A stretch of 64,000 bases of DNA from Caenispirillum bisanense (GCF_039523075.1 NZ_BAAAEP010000013.1:20857-84856); one strand, 5' to 3'; shown: positions 9,702 to 18,897, counted from the stretch's first letter. The notes: a model not told the origin generated them from the letters alone. Translations and numbers: made by a program.

Positions 9702-9947
9702 ACCGGAGAAAATGGCGGAAAGCCGCGCCCCTCTTCGCCATTAGTAGCAGACGGCACGGCATCCGGTCACGGACTGGTGCCCATGCTTTGGGCAGGTTGA
9801 CCGTCTTTCGGGCAGGGTTTTGCCCCGCCCGTTGGTGCAGGGCCGCCACGGCGCCCCGGCGGCCCGCGAGTCGGCCGGTGCGGCGGCAGCGGCGGGCGTG
9901 CTATAACGCCGCGCCCACCCCCTGACCGCAGCATCGAGAGGCCGCCC

Positions 9948-11108
9948 GTGAAGCCCGCCAATTCGCTGTTCTCCGCCCTCGGCACCACCATCTTCGAGAC
10001 CATGTCGCGGCTGGCCCAGCAGCACGGCGCCATCAACCTGGGCCAGGGCTTCCCGGAAGACCTGGAGCCGCCGGCGGTGATCGCGGCGGCGGCGCGGGCG
10101 GTGCAGGCGGGGCCGCACCAGTACCCCAGCATGATGGGCACGCCGGCCCTGCGGCAGGCGGTGGCGGCGGCCAATGCCCGCTTCTACGGCCTCGACGTCG
10201 ACTGGCAGACCGAGGTCATGGTCACCTCCGGCGCCACCGAGGCGCTGGCCGACTGCCTGTTCGGCCTGATCGAGCCGGGCGACGAGGTGGTGCTGATCGA
10301 ACCGCTCTATGACAGCTACCTGCCCATCGTGAAGCGAGCCGGCGGCATCCCGAAGCTGGTGCGCCTCACCCCGCCGCATTGGGATCTGCCGCGCGAGGCG
10401 CTGGCCGCCGCCTTCTCCGACCGCACCAAGCTGATCCTGCTCAACAGCCCCATGAACCCCTGCGCCAAGGTGTTCGACGAGGACGAGCTGGCCTTCATCG
10501 CCGGCCTGCTGGAGCGGCACGATGCCTACGCCGTGTGCGACGAGGTCTATGAGCACCTGACCTTCGACGGCCGCCGCCACATCCCGTTGATGACCCTGCC
10601 GGGCATGCGGCGGCGCTGCGTGCGCATCGGCTCGGCCGGCAAGACCTTCTCGGTCACCAGCTGGAAGGTGGGCTACATCACCGCCCCGCCGCATCTGATG
10701 CAGGCCATCGCCAAGACCCACCAGTTCATCACCTTCACCACCCCGACCGCCCTGCAGACGGCGGTGGCGGAGGGGCTGGGGTTCGGCGACGACTATTTCA
10801 CCGGCCTCGCCGCCGACATGCAGGGCCGCCGCGACCGCCTGGCCGCCGGCTTGCGCGACATCGGCTTCGAGGTGCTGGCGGCGCCCGGCACCTACTTCAT
10901 CACCACCGACGTCCGCCCGCTCGGCTGGACCGGCAGCGACGCCGACTTCTGCCTGCGCCTGACCGCCGAGGCCGGGGTGGCGGCGGTGCCCGTCTCCGCC
11001 TTCTACGCCGGCGATGCGCCCGGCCATTACGTCCGCTTCTGCTTCGCCAAGAACGACACTGCCCTCGACGAGGCCATCACCCGCATGCGCCGGTTCTTCA
11101 GGGGGTGA
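9948..11108 (+). CDS. PLP-dependent class I aminotransferase (YbdL/KAT-like)
   Basis: A 386-residue fold-type I aminotransferase. INLGQGFPEDLEPP near residues 25-40 and HQYPSMMGTPALRQAVA near 60-77 match the methionine/glutamine-transaminase-K/kynurenine aminotransferase group. The substrate-side NSPMNPCAKVF (normally NPHNPTGKV-like) departs from the strict consensus. The PLP lysine is K232 in SAGKTFSVTSWKVGY, and the C-terminal Arg in HYVRFCFAKN should bind the substrate carboxylate. The likely reaction is transfer of the amino group from methionine, glutamine or an aromatic amino acid to a 2-oxo acid. The start is GTG with GAGAGG upstream. Confidence 0.9.
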   Translation: MKPANSLFSALGTTIFETMSRLAQQHGAINLGQGFPEDLEPPAVIAAAARAVQAGPHQYPSMMGTPALRQAVAAANARFYGLDVDWQTEVMVTSGATEALADCLFGLIEPGDEVVLIEPLYDSYLPIVKRAGGIPKLVRLTPPHWDLPREALAAAFSDRTKLILLNSPMNPCAKVFDEDELAFIAGLLERHDAYAVCDEVYEHLTFDGRRHIPLMTLPGMRRRCVRIGSAGKTFSVTSWKVGYITAPPHLMQAIAKTHQFITFTTPTALQTAVAEGLGFGDDYFTGLAADMQGRRDRLAAGLRDIGFEVLAAPGTYFITTDVRPLGWTGSDADFCLRLTAEAGVAAVPVSAFYAGDAPGHYVRFCFAKNDTALDEAITRMRRFFRG

Positions 11109-11158
11109 CGGGGCGGCGGCGGCACGCCATATTCACCCTCTGGCTGGAGGAGAAGGTC

Positions 11159-11401
11159 ATGGCCGAACACGCTCTGATCGTTCACGCCGAATGGGACGAG
11201 GAGGCGCGGGTCTGGGTCGCCAGCAGCGACGACGTTCCCGGCCTCATCACCGAGGCCGAAACGGTGGAGGCGCTGGAGACCAAGCTGCGGGTGATGATCC
11301 CCGAACTGCTGGACCTCAACGCCCATGAATTGCTGGACCGGACCGACGTGCCGGTGAACCTGATCGCCCGCAAGCGCGGCCGGCTGGCGCTGCACGCCTG
11401 A
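11159..11401 (+). CDS. HicB-like antitoxin (DUF1902)
   Basis: An 80-residue protein. The N-terminal half (ALIVHAEWDEEARVWVASSD, then DVPGLITEAETVEAL) is the partial RNase-H-like HicB/DUF1902 fold in which a strand-strand hairpin carries W-V-A-x-S-D-D-V-P-G-L. No C-terminal DNA-binding domain is present, so the protein probably acts by binding the toxin. It has a strong GGAGGAGAAGG ribosome-binding site. Its TGA overlaps the ATG of the next gene by one base, so the two are translationally coupled. Antitoxin-first order is the reverse of the common hicAB order. Confidence 0.8.
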   Translation: MAEHALIVHAEWDEEARVWVASSDDVPGLITEAETVEALETKLRVMIPELLDLNAHELLDRTDVPVNLIARKRGRLALHA

Positions 11402-11595
11402 TGGGGGACTTCGCGCCGGAGGTCAAGGAGATCCTCGCCCGCCACGGTTGCGCGTTCGTCCGGCACGGCAAGGGGGACCACGACATCTGGCGCAGCCCGA
11501 TCACCGGCCGCACCTTTCCCGTCGATGCCTGCATCAAGTCCCGTCACACCGCCAATGGCATCCTGAAGCAGGCTGGGATCCCGAAGCAGTTCTGA
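11401..11595 (+). CDS. HicA-like mRNA interferase toxin
   Basis: A 64-residue protein of the HicA/YcfA double-stranded-RNA-binding fold. It shows the family core L-x-x-x-G-C-x-x-V-R-x-G-K-G-D-H-D-I-W, with the catalytic histidine in KGDHDIW, followed by the V-D-x-C-I-K-S-R-H-T-A-N-G-I-L-K-Q-A-G segment. HicA toxins cleave mRNAs, and the cognate HicB blocks the active site. The gene starts at the overlap with the antitoxin stop. tRNA-His follows 72 bp downstream. Confidence 0.8.
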   Translation: MGDFAPEVKEILARHGCAFVRHGKGDHDIWRSPITGRTFPVDACIKSRHTANGILKQAGIPKQF

Positions 11596-11667
11596 TCGGC
11601 CCCCACCCGCTGCAAATCCGCTTGACGTGCCGGTGCGGATGGCCTACAAAGCGGCCCTCCCGCGATG

Positions 11668-11744
11668 GCGGCTATAGCTCAGTTGGTTAGAGCGCCTGGT
11701 TGTGGTCCAGGAGGCCGTGGGTTCGAATCCCACTAGTCGCCCCA
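11668..11744 (+). tRNA. tRNA-His (GTG)
   Basis: A complete cloverleaf with encoded CCA. The acceptor GCGGCTA pairs with TAGTCGC (one G-U), the T-arm is GTGGG/CCCAC with TTCGAAT, and the anticodon loop TTGTGGT has anticodon GTG. The base before position 1 is G at 11667, opposite C73, which is the G-1:C73 identity pair of histidine tRNA. Confidence 0.97.
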
Positions 11745-11750
11745 GATTGA

Positions 11751-11783
11751 AAAGCCCCGCACGCCCCACGGCTGCGGGGCTTT
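11751..11783 (+). terminator. Intrinsic terminator after tRNA-His
   Basis: An 11-bp stem (11751-11761 with 11773-11783) with an 11-base loop runs into a T-run (TTTTT). It starts 7 bases after the tRNA. Confidence 0.85.
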
Positions 11784-11807
11784 TTGCTGCCTGCCGCCTG
11801 GGCATGG

Positions 11808-11841
11808 AAAAGCCCGGCGACAAGGCTGCCGCCGGGCTTTT
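11808..11841 (-). terminator. Bidirectional terminator of the MarR gene
   Basis: A perfect 12-bp stem, AAAAGCCCGGCG (11808-11819) with its complement at 11830-11841, has T-runs on both sides. It lies 33 bp past the stop of the minus-strand MarR gene and also backs up the tRNA terminator. Confidence 0.8.
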
Positions 11842-11874
11842 CTGCACGCCGTCCTGAGACGAACCGGGTGCGCC

Positions 11875-12342
11875 TCAGGCGGCGCGGCCGGCCTTCAGGG
11901 CATAGGTCTTCTCGCCGAGCTGGGCCAGGATGGTTTCCAGGCTGTCGGTCAGCGCCTGGCGGCGTTCGGCCGGCAGGTCGGCGATGGCCTGTTCCAGGGC
12001 GTGGATGGGGTCGCGGGCGATGAGGGTGCGGCCCGAATCCGTCAGGTCGATGCGGCGGCTGCGGCGGTCGCGCGGGTCCACCACCGCTTCCAGGAAGCCC
12101 TTCTTCACCAGCGCGGCGACGGTGCGCGACGCCGGCGGCAGGGTGGTGCCCTGGTAGTTGGCGAGGCCGCTAACGGTGCGCGCATTGGCGCCGGCCTTGC
12201 TGAAGTAACGCAGGGCCGACCACTGAACCGGATGCATGCCGTCGGCAAAGCACATGGCCTGGACGATGCGGCTCACCTGTTCAAGCAGGGCGGCGATGCC
12301 TGCGGTTTCGGTGGGGCGGATCTGGTCCTCGGTATTCGGCAT
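11875..12342 (-). CDS. MarR-family transcriptional regulator
   Basis: A 155-residue winged-helix regulator. HPVQWSALRYFSKAG begins the DNA-binding core. The recognition-helix region is GTTLPPASRTVAALVKKGFLE and the wing is VVDPRDRRSRRIDLTDSG, which is diagnostic for MarR. One cysteine (AMCFADG, about residue 33) lies in the dimer helix and could sense oxidants, but this is only a possibility. The start at 12342 is chosen because AGAGAG precedes it and because the family begins a few residues before the first helix; the longer frame from 12444 is not supported. It is divergent from tamA with a 331-bp spacer. Confidence 0.88.
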   Translation of the reverse strand: MPNTEDQIRPTETAGIAALLEQVSRIVQAMCFADGMHPVQWSALRYFSKAGANARTVSGLANYQGTTLPPASRTVAALVKKGFLEAVVDPRDRRSRRIDLTDSGRTLIARDPIHALEQAIADLPAERRQALTDSLETILAQLGEKTYALKAGRAA

Positions 12343-12673
12343 AGAACTCTCTCTCCATTCCGGCCGCCGGCGCGGCCTTTTCGCATGTCCCAGGGTCACG
12401 CGCGGGGTCCGGCTGTCTCGATTGCGCCTGCACGTGATTGCCAACCCTACCTTAGCCAGTTTCCTGCGCCCGGTACATAGAAAACTTCCGCCCCCGCCTC
12501 GCTTTCGGCACCGGAATACCGCCGCGGTACCGGAATATGAACTAAACCCGGAAGGCTGCCGCCCCTCACCGTTTCGTCAAAGCCAAAACAGTGCGGTCAG
12601 GCGTTATAGTTGACGTGCTGCCGGCCTGTGCGCCGCCGTCGGCACCAGCAAAAAACGCAAGGCGGGGAGGGGC
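12343..12673. other. Divergent spacer between the MarR gene and tamA
   Basis: Contains no convincing gene. It holds a direct repeat ACCGGAATA at 12510-12518 and 12529-12537, separated by a near-palindrome (TACCGCCGCGGTA), a candidate regulator site. A moderately A+T-rich stretch around 12570-12615 may hold the tamA promoter. Confidence 0.5.
12510..12537. promoter_or_regulatory. Direct-repeat/palindrome candidate operator
   Basis: Two copies of ACCGGAATA start 19 bp apart with TACCGCCGCGGTA between them. The site lies about 170 bp upstream of the MarR-family gene and 137 bp upstream of tamA. MarR proteins usually bind symmetric sites near their own promoter, so this is a plausible but unproved target. 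Confidence 0.35.
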
Positions 12674-14569
12674 ATGAGGGACCACACGGGCAGGGGAGCA
12701 CGGCCGCGGCGGCTGACCGCCGTGGCGCTGGTGGTGGTGGCGGTGTTCGGGCTGACCGGCTGCGGCTCGCTTGCCTTTTGGGACAGTCCGCCGCCGCCGG
12801 GCGAAGGGTTCGAGCAGGCCGACGGCGGCCTTCCCGGCCCCGACAGCACCCGGCCGATGATCCCCTACGAGGTCGACCTGCGCGGTGTCGCCGACATCGA
12901 CGAGGTGGAGGACCGCATGCTGGAGAACGGCCGCCTGTTCCGCCTGCAGGAAGACCCGCCGGCCTCCATCCTGGCCCTGCAGCGGCGCATCGACGCCGAC
13001 CTGGAGAACTTCGACGACATCCTGCGCTCGCGCGGCTACTACGCCGCCACCATGGACGCCCGCATCGACCGCGAGGCGACGCCGGTGCGGGTGGTGATCG
13101 ACATCACGCCCGGCCCGCGCTACCGCGTCGGCAGCTTCGACATCACCTATGCCGGCGGCTTCATCCCGCCCGGAGCACCGGTGTCCATCGCCGACCTGGA
13201 GCTGGAGGAAGGCACCCCCGCCATCGCCGACGACGTGCTCGATCAGGTGGCGGCGCTGCCGGGGGAGCTGCAGCGGCGCGGCTTCCCCTTCGCCCGCGTC
13301 GCCGACAGCCGCCACGTGGTCAACCACGACGACCGCCAGCTGCGCACCGAGGTCACCCTGGACACCGGCCCGCTCGCCAGCTTCGGCCCGCTGTCGGTCA
13401 GCGGCCTGACGCGGGTGGAGGAGGAATACCTCCACCGCCTGGCGCCGTGGGTGGAGGGCGAGCAGTGGGACGAGGAGAAGGTGGAGGCCTACCGCACCGC
13501 CTTGCTCGGCACCGGGCTGTTCCGCTCCCTGCAGGTGGGGCACCCGGACGACCTCGGTCCCGACGGCCGCCTGCCGGTGGAGGTGGAGGCGCTGGAAGCC
13601 CGCCATCGCACCGTCGGCGCCGGCGTGCGGTTCTCGTCGGACATCGGCTTCGGCGCCAAGGCGTACTGGGAACACCGCAACCTGTTCGGCCAGGACGAAG
13701 ACCTGCGCCTGTCGCTCACCCTGTCGCAGCTGCAGCAGGAGGTGGCGGCCAACTTCCAGAAGCCGGCCTGGCTGCGCCCCGACCAGACCCTGGTCGCCTC
13801 GGTGATCGGCAACATCGAGGATACGGATGCCTATGAACGCACCGGCGCCACCGCCTCGGTCGGCATCCAGCGCCAGTTCAACGAGCTGTGGCGCGGCGGC
13901 GCGCGGGTGTCGCTCGAATTCGCCAAGCTGAAGGAGCGCGAGCAGGAGGAAACCACCGTCGGCCTGATCGGCTTCCCGGTCAACGTCATCCGCGACAGCA
14001 CCGACGACCGCCTGAACCCGACCGAGGGGTCGGTGTTCGCCGCCACCCTCACGCCCTTCGCCGGCGCCAGTGACACCCAGGCGCTGCTGTTCGCCCGGGC
14101 GGAGGCGAGCGCCAGCGCCTATTGGGCGCCGTTCGACAGCGACCGGCTGGTGCTGGCCGCCCGCGGCGCCACCGGCACCATCGTCGGCGAAGACCTGTTC
14201 GACGTGCCGGCCGACAAGCGGTTCTATGCCGGCGGCGGCGGCTCGGTGCGCGGCTACCAGTACCAGCTGCTCGGCCCGCTCGACCGTTTCGGCGACCCGA
14301 CCGGCGGCCTGTCGGTGATCGAGGCCAACTTCGAGGCGCGCATCAAGGTCACCGACAGCATCGGCATCGTCCCCTTCATCGACGGCGGCCAGGTGTTCGA
14401 GGCGCGCTATCCCGATTTCTCGGAGGACATCCTGTGGGCCGCCGGTCTCGGCTTCCGCTACTACACCGGCATCGGGCCGCTGCGACTGGATGTGGCGGTG
14501 CCGCTCAATGCCCGCGACGACGTGGACGACGCCTATCAGTTCTACCTCAGCATCGGGCAGGCGTTCTGA
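12674..14569 (+). CDS. tamA: TamA-type outer-membrane assembly protein (Omp85 family)
   Basis: A 631-residue Omp85 protein of the translocation and assembly module, which with TamB moves lipids or beta-barrel proteins to the outer membrane. Residues about 60-290 hold POTRA-type repeats (the segment DFDDILRSRGYYAATMDARI pattern recurs). Residues about 310-631 form the barrel, with the surface-antigen motif GGGGSVRGYQYQLLG and the final strand YQFYLSIGQAF ending in Phe. The N-terminus has a basic region, a hydrophobic core and a lipobox-like LTGC with Cys at position 30, unusual for a barrel protein. GGGGAGGGG precedes the ATG. The stop overlaps the tamB start. Confidence 0.9.
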   Translation: MRDHTGRGARPRRLTAVALVVVAVFGLTGCGSLAFWDSPPPPGEGFEQADGGLPGPDSTRPMIPYEVDLRGVADIDEVEDRMLENGRLFRLQEDPPASILALQRRIDADLENFDDILRSRGYYAATMDARIDREATPVRVVIDITPGPRYRVGSFDITYAGGFIPPGAPVSIADLELEEGTPAIADDVLDQVAALPGELQRRGFPFARVADSRHVVNHDDRQLRTEVTLDTGPLASFGPLSVSGLTRVEEEYLHRLAPWVEGEQWDEEKVEAYRTALLGTGLFRSLQVGHPDDLGPDGRLPVEVEALEARHRTVGAGVRFSSDIGFGAKAYWEHRNLFGQDEDLRLSLTLSQLQQEVAANFQKPAWLRPDQTLVASVIGNIEDTDAYERTGATASVGIQRQFNELWRGGARVSLEFAKLKEREQEETTVGLIGFPVNVIRDSTDDRLNPTEGSVFAATLTPFAGASDTQALLFARAEASASAYWAPFDSDRLVLAARGATGTIVGEDLFDVPADKRFYAGGGGSVRGYQYQLLGPLDRFGDPTGGLSVIEANFEARIKVTDSIGIVPFIDGGQVFEARYPDFSEDILWAAGLGFRYYTGIGPLRLDVAVPLNARDDVDDAYQFYLSIGQAF

Positions 14570-17500
14570 TGGCGGCGGCGCGGCGATCCCTGGCGGCGGC
14601 GCTGCTCGGCGGTGCCCTGGCGGCGGCGACGGTTGCGGCGCCCGCCCCGGCGGCGGCCGGGCCGCTGGAGAACATGGTGCGCGGCCAGCTGGAGGGGCTT
14701 CTGTCCACCAACGGCATCGAGGCCCGCATCGGCAACCTCGACGGCCTGTTCGGCACCGTGGTGATCGAGGACGTGGTGCTGACCGACGAGCAGGGGGAGT
14801 TCCTGCGCATCCCCCGCGGCGTGCTCGACTGGCGCCCCGGCGCCCTGGTGCGTGGCCGCCTGCGGGTGGAGGGGCTGCGGCTGGAAAACCCCGAACTGCT
14901 GCGCCTGCCGATCACCCAGCCGACGCCGGAGGAGGACCCGCCGCAGGAGGGCGGCGGGCTCGACCTCGGCATGCTGTCGCGGCTGTCGGTCGAACAGATG
15001 ACGGTGGAGAACCTGCAATTGGGCGAGGCGGTGCTGGGCGAGGCCATGCGCCTGACCCTCACCGGCCTGCTGCTGCCCACCGACGGCGGCGGCATCCGCA
15101 CCGACCTGACCCTCGACCGCCTGGACGGCGCCGGCGGCAAGGCCCAGCTGGCCGCCGCCCTGTCGCCGGGGCAGGAGCTGGAACTTGACCTTCAGGCCGC
15201 CGAGCCGGCCGGCGGCATCCTCGCCCGGCTGCTCGACCTGCCGGGGCAGCCGCCGGTGCAGGTGGCGCTGGAAGGCGCCGGGCCGGCGTCGTCGTGGCAG
15301 GGCGAGCTGTCGGCGGTGGCCGAGGGGCTGGCGGAGGTGGCGGGCGACGTCACCCTGGCCTACCCGGAGGACGGCCGCTGGAGCGTCGCCACCGACCTGC
15401 TGGCCACCACCGGCGCGGCGGCGCCGGACACTTGGCGCGAACTCACCCGCGACGGCCTCACCCTGCAGGTGGCGGCGGCGTCCCGCGATGACGGCGTGGT
15501 GGTCGACAGCCTGACCGCCGCCACCGACGCCTATGTGGTCACCGCCAGCGGCCTCGCCATGGCGCCCGACGGGGCCCTGGCCGGCGAGGCGACCCTGCGC
15601 ACCGACGACGCCCGCGCCCTGGATGCCCTGGTGGCGCTGCCCTTCGCCGCCGGTTCCGCCACCGTGCGGCTGGACGGCACCCTGTCGCAGCCGCAGGCGC
15701 TGGTGGAAGCGACGCTCACCGGGGTCGACACCGGCCAGGGCCTCGTTGACCGCCTGACCACGCGCCTCGATCTGGCGGCCGGCGGGCCGCTGACCGATCC
15801 GGCGTCGCCGCTGACGGCGCGCGGCGCCGCCACCCTGACCGGCCTGCCGGTGGTGGTGCCGGGCGACAGCGCCGAGGTGGCGCTGGACGCCACCCTGGTG
15901 CGCGAGACCGGCGCCCTCGACATCCGCCTGTTGCAGATCGAAACACCGCTGCTGACCGCCGAGGCGGAGCTGGCGGCCAACATCACCGACCTCACCGCCG
16001 CCGGCACCATCACCGCCCGCGCCGCCGAGGTGGCACCGCTGGCGGAACTGGCCGGTCTGCCCCTGGCGGCCGGCGAAGGGAGGCTCGACGTCCGCCTCGA
16101 CAGTGCCGGCGCCGGCGGGGCGGTGGCCGGGCGGGTGGACCTGACGTTGACCGGCCTTGCCTGGACCGACCCGCTCTACGCCGAGGCCCTGGGCGAGCGG
16201 CTGGCCGTCGCCGCCGACCTCCGCCGTGACGACGCGGGCGCGATCCGCGTCAGCGATCTGTCGGTGCAGAGCGCCGGCGTCAGCGGTACCGGCGAGGCGG
16301 TGGTGGCGGCGGAGCTGGACCGGCTGACCGCCGACGTCACCCTCGACATCCCCGACCTTGCCATTGCCGCCCCGACGGTGCGCGGCCCGGCCCGGGTGCG
16401 GCTGCAGGCGGAGGGGGCACCGGCGGCGCCGGACCTGACCGTCACCGCCACCAGCCCGGCCCTGGATGCCGCCGGCACGCCCCTGCGCGACGTCCGCCTC
16501 GACCTCACCGCCCGCGGCCTGAGCGGCGACGGCACCGCCGGCACCGTCAGCTTCGCCGCCATCGGTCCCCGCGGCGCCCCGTTGCGGCTGCGCACCCCCT
16601 ACGAGGCGCCGGGCTTCACCCGCCTGCGCCTGCCGCAGGTGGCGTTGCAGGCGGCGGGGCTCGACCTCGGCGGGGCGCTCGACATCGGCCTTGATCCGCT
16701 GGCGGTGGACGGGCGGCTGCGCGGCTCCGTCACCGACTGGGGTGCCCTGTCGGCCGTGGCCGGCACGGCGCTGGCGGGGGAGGGCGGTGCCGTCGACCTG
16801 CGGCTGACCCCGGCCGGCGGCGGCCAGCGCGCCGTTGCCGTCATCACCGCCGAGGCCCTGCGCCTGCCCGACAGCGGCGCCGCCGCCCAGGCGGTGCGGC
16901 TGGAGGCGACGCTCGGCGCGCTGTTCACCGCCCCCACCGTCACCGCCGCCCTGCGCACCGGCCCCGGCGAGGCCGGCGGCATGGCCTGGACCAGCGCCGC
17001 CGCCGACCTGTCCGGCACCGCCGAGCGCGGCGACGTCACCCTGGAGATGGCCGGCGCCACCGGCATGACCGCCGCCGCCCGCTACGACCTGCCGGCCCAG
17101 CGTCTGGTGCTGACCGACTTCGCCGCCGTCAACGAGGCGCAGGATCTCCGCCTCGATCTGGTGCAGCCGGCCACCCTGTCCTACGGCCGCGGCCTCGGCA
17201 TCGCCGACCTGCGGCTGACGGTCAACCGCCAGGGCCGCATCGACCTGGATGCCGACCTCGGCCCGCAGCGGGTGGCGATCGAGCTGACGGTGGCCGACCT
17301 GCCGCTGCAACTGGCCCAGGACGTCACCGCCGGGCCGCCGGTCACCGGGCTGCTGGAGGCCCGCGTCAGCATCGCCGGGCCGCCGTCCAACCCGCGCGGT
17401 ACCGTCTATGCCGCCGTGCCCGACCTCGACATCCCCGATGCCGCCGTCGACGATCTCGCCCTGCGGCTGACCGGCGACCTTGCCGGCGGCCGGCTGGAGA

Positions 17501-18897
17501 TGCAGATGGGGTTGGAGGGCGTGCAGGCGGACGAGTTGACCGGCACCGCCTCCATCCCCGTCGCCTTCAGCGCCCAGGGCATCCCCTCCATCCCCGAGAC
17601 GCAGCCGTTGCAGGCGCTGGTGCGCTGGCGCGGGCAGGTGGAAACCCTGTGGCAGCTGGTGCCGCTGGTCGGCCACCGGCTCTATGGCACCGGCGCCGGC
17701 GTGGTCGGCGTCGAGGGCACGCTGGCCGATCCGCAGCTGACCGCCGACGTGCGCATCTCCAACGGCCGGTACGAGAACCTGGAATACGGCACCGTCCTCA
17801 CCGACCTGACGGTGGAGGCCAGCCGTCAGCCGGACGGCGCCGTCGGCGTCGTGCTCACCGCCCGCGACGGCGGCGACGGCACCCTGCGGCTGGACGCCCG
17901 CACCCGCCTGGACGAAGGCGGCACGCTGGTCATCGCCGCCAACGGCGACCTGCGCTCGGCGACGGTGGTGCGGCGCGATGATCTGGTGGTGGCGCTGTCG
18001 GGGCCGCTCGGCTTCGACGGGCCGCTGGACGGCGGCGGCCTGACCGCCGACCTGACGGTGGAATACGCCCTGCTGCGGCTGGTCAACTCCCTCGGCGGTG
18101 GCGTCCGCACCCTGCCGGTGGTGGAGGTGGGCGGCGACCCGGCGCTGCTCGCCCGGCGGCAGGCGGAGGAGGCGGCGCCGCCGGTGTTCAACGTCGGCCT
18201 CGACATCCGCGTCTCGGCGCCCAACCGCCTGTACGTGCGCGGCCGCGGCCTCGACTCGGAATGGGCCGGCACCGTGCGCGTCAGCGGCACCTCGCAGCGG
18301 CCCAACGTGGTCGGCCAGATCCAGGTGGTGCGGGGGCGCTTCGATCTGGTCGGCAATACCTTCGTGTTCACCGAAGGGCTGGTGGAACTGACCGGCGGCG
18401 GCGCCGTCGACCCGTCCTTCGACATCACCGCCGAGAACGAGACCCGCGACGGCATGACGGCGGTGATCCATGTGTCCGGCACCGCCTCCCGCCCCGAACT
18501 GGAGCTGACCAGCCGGCCGCCGCTGCCGGAGGACGAGGTGATGGCCCGCGTGCTGTTCGGCCGCTCGCTGTCCGACCTCGGCCCGGTGGAGGCGTTGCAG
18601 GCGGCCAACGCGGTGCGGGTGCTGACCGGCCTGGGCGGCGAAGGGCCGGGGATCATGGACGTCATGCGCGACACGCTGGGCGTCGATACCATCCGCCTCG
18701 GCGGCGGTGCCGACGGGCCGGCGGTGGAGATCGGCAAGTACATCACCGAAGACGTCTACGTCGGCGTCGAGCAGGGCGCCGGCATCGACAGCGGCGGCGT
18801 CAACGTGGAGGTCAAGCTCACCCCGTCGATCAAGCTGGAAGGCCGCACCACCGGCCGCGGCAGCGACGTCGGCGTGAACTGGGAGCGCGATTACTGA
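14569..18897 (+). CDS. tamB: Translocation/assembly module inner-membrane protein TamB
   Basis: A 1442-residue AsmA/TamB-family protein expected to span the periplasm as a long lipid-carrying beta groove. The N-terminus (RRSLAAALLGGALAAATVAA) is a signal or anchor, followed by GNLDGLFGTVVIEDVVLTDE typical of TamB starts. The middle is a long run of amphipathic beta repeats. The last 300 residues are the conserved DUF490/TamB domain (NRLYVRGRGLDSEWAG, PPLPEDEVMARVLFGRSLSDL, GVEQGAG, ending in GVNWERDY). It overlaps tamA by one base (TGATG), so the pair is translationally coupled. Confidence 0.93.
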   Translation: MAAARRSLAAALLGGALAAATVAAPAPAAAGPLENMVRGQLEGLLSTNGIEARIGNLDGLFGTVVIEDVVLTDEQGEFLRIPRGVLDWRPGALVRGRLRVEGLRLENPELLRLPITQPTPEEDPPQEGGGLDLGMLSRLSVEQMTVENLQLGEAVLGEAMRLTLTGLLLPTDGGGIRTDLTLDRLDGAGGKAQLAAALSPGQELELDLQAAEPAGGILARLLDLPGQPPVQVALEGAGPASSWQGELSAVAEGLAEVAGDVTLAYPEDGRWSVATDLLATTGAAAPDTWRELTRDGLTLQVAAASRDDGVVVDSLTAATDAYVVTASGLAMAPDGALAGEATLRTDDARALDALVALPFAAGSATVRLDGTLSQPQALVEATLTGVDTGQGLVDRLTTRLDLAAGGPLTDPASPLTARGAATLTGLPVVVPGDSAEVALDATLVRETGALDIRLLQIETPLLTAEAELAANITDLTAAGTITARAAEVAPLAELAGLPLAAGEGRLDVRLDSAGAGGAVAGRVDLTLTGLAWTDPLYAEALGERLAVAADLRRDDAGAIRVSDLSVQSAGVSGTGEAVVAAELDRLTADVTLDIPDLAIAAPTVRGPARVRLQAEGAPAAPDLTVTATSPALDAAGTPLRDVRLDLTARGLSGDGTAGTVSFAAIGPRGAPLRLRTPYEAPGFTRLRLPQVALQAAGLDLGGALDIGLDPLAVDGRLRGSVTDWGALSAVAGTALAGEGGAVDLRLTPAGGGQRAVAVITAEALRLPDSGAAAQAVRLEATLGALFTAPTVTAALRTGPGEAGGMAWTSAAADLSGTAERGDVTLEMAGATGMTAAARYDLPAQRLVLTDFAAVNEAQDLRLDLVQPATLSYGRGLGIADLRLTVNRQGRIDLDADLGPQRVAIELTVADLPLQLAQDVTAGPPVTGLLEARVSIAGPPSNPRGTVYAAVPDLDIPDAAVDDLALRLTGDLAGGRLEMQMGLEGVQADELTGTASIPVAFSAQGIPSIPETQPLQALVRWRGQVETLWQLVPLVGHRLYGTGAGVVGVEGTLADPQLTADVRISNGRYENLEYGTVLTDLTVEASRQPDGAVGVVLTARDGGDGTLRLDARTRLDEGGTLVIAANGDLRSATVVRRDDLVVALSGPLGFDGPLDGGGLTADLTVEYALLRLVNSLGGGVRTLPVVEVGGDPALLARRQAEEAAPPVFNVGLDIRVSAPNRLYVRGRGLDSEWAGTVRVSGTSQRPNVVGQIQVVRGRFDLVGNTFVFTEGLVELTGGGAVDPSFDITAENETRDGMTAVIHVSGTASRPELELTSRPPLPEDEVMARVLFGRSLSDLGPVEALQAANAVRVLTGLGGEGPGIMDVMRDTLGVDTIRLGGGADGPAVEIGKYITEDVYVGVEQGAGIDSGGVNVEVKLTPSIKLEGRTTGRGSDVGVNWERDY

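Larger units (their letters stand above)
9550..9947. other. Intergenic region between glnB and the aminotransferase
   Basis: This 398-bp divergent spacer holds the candidate sigma-54 promoter and one copy of the 15-bp repeat, both oriented toward glnB. No further gene is supported: frames crossing it are continuations of glnB or random G+C-rich frames. Confidence 0.6.

Noticed and set aside
11667..11744. tRNA-His 3' end considered as an attachment site of an integrated element
   Set aside because: No integrase, no phage genes and no second copy of the tRNA end was seen in the window.
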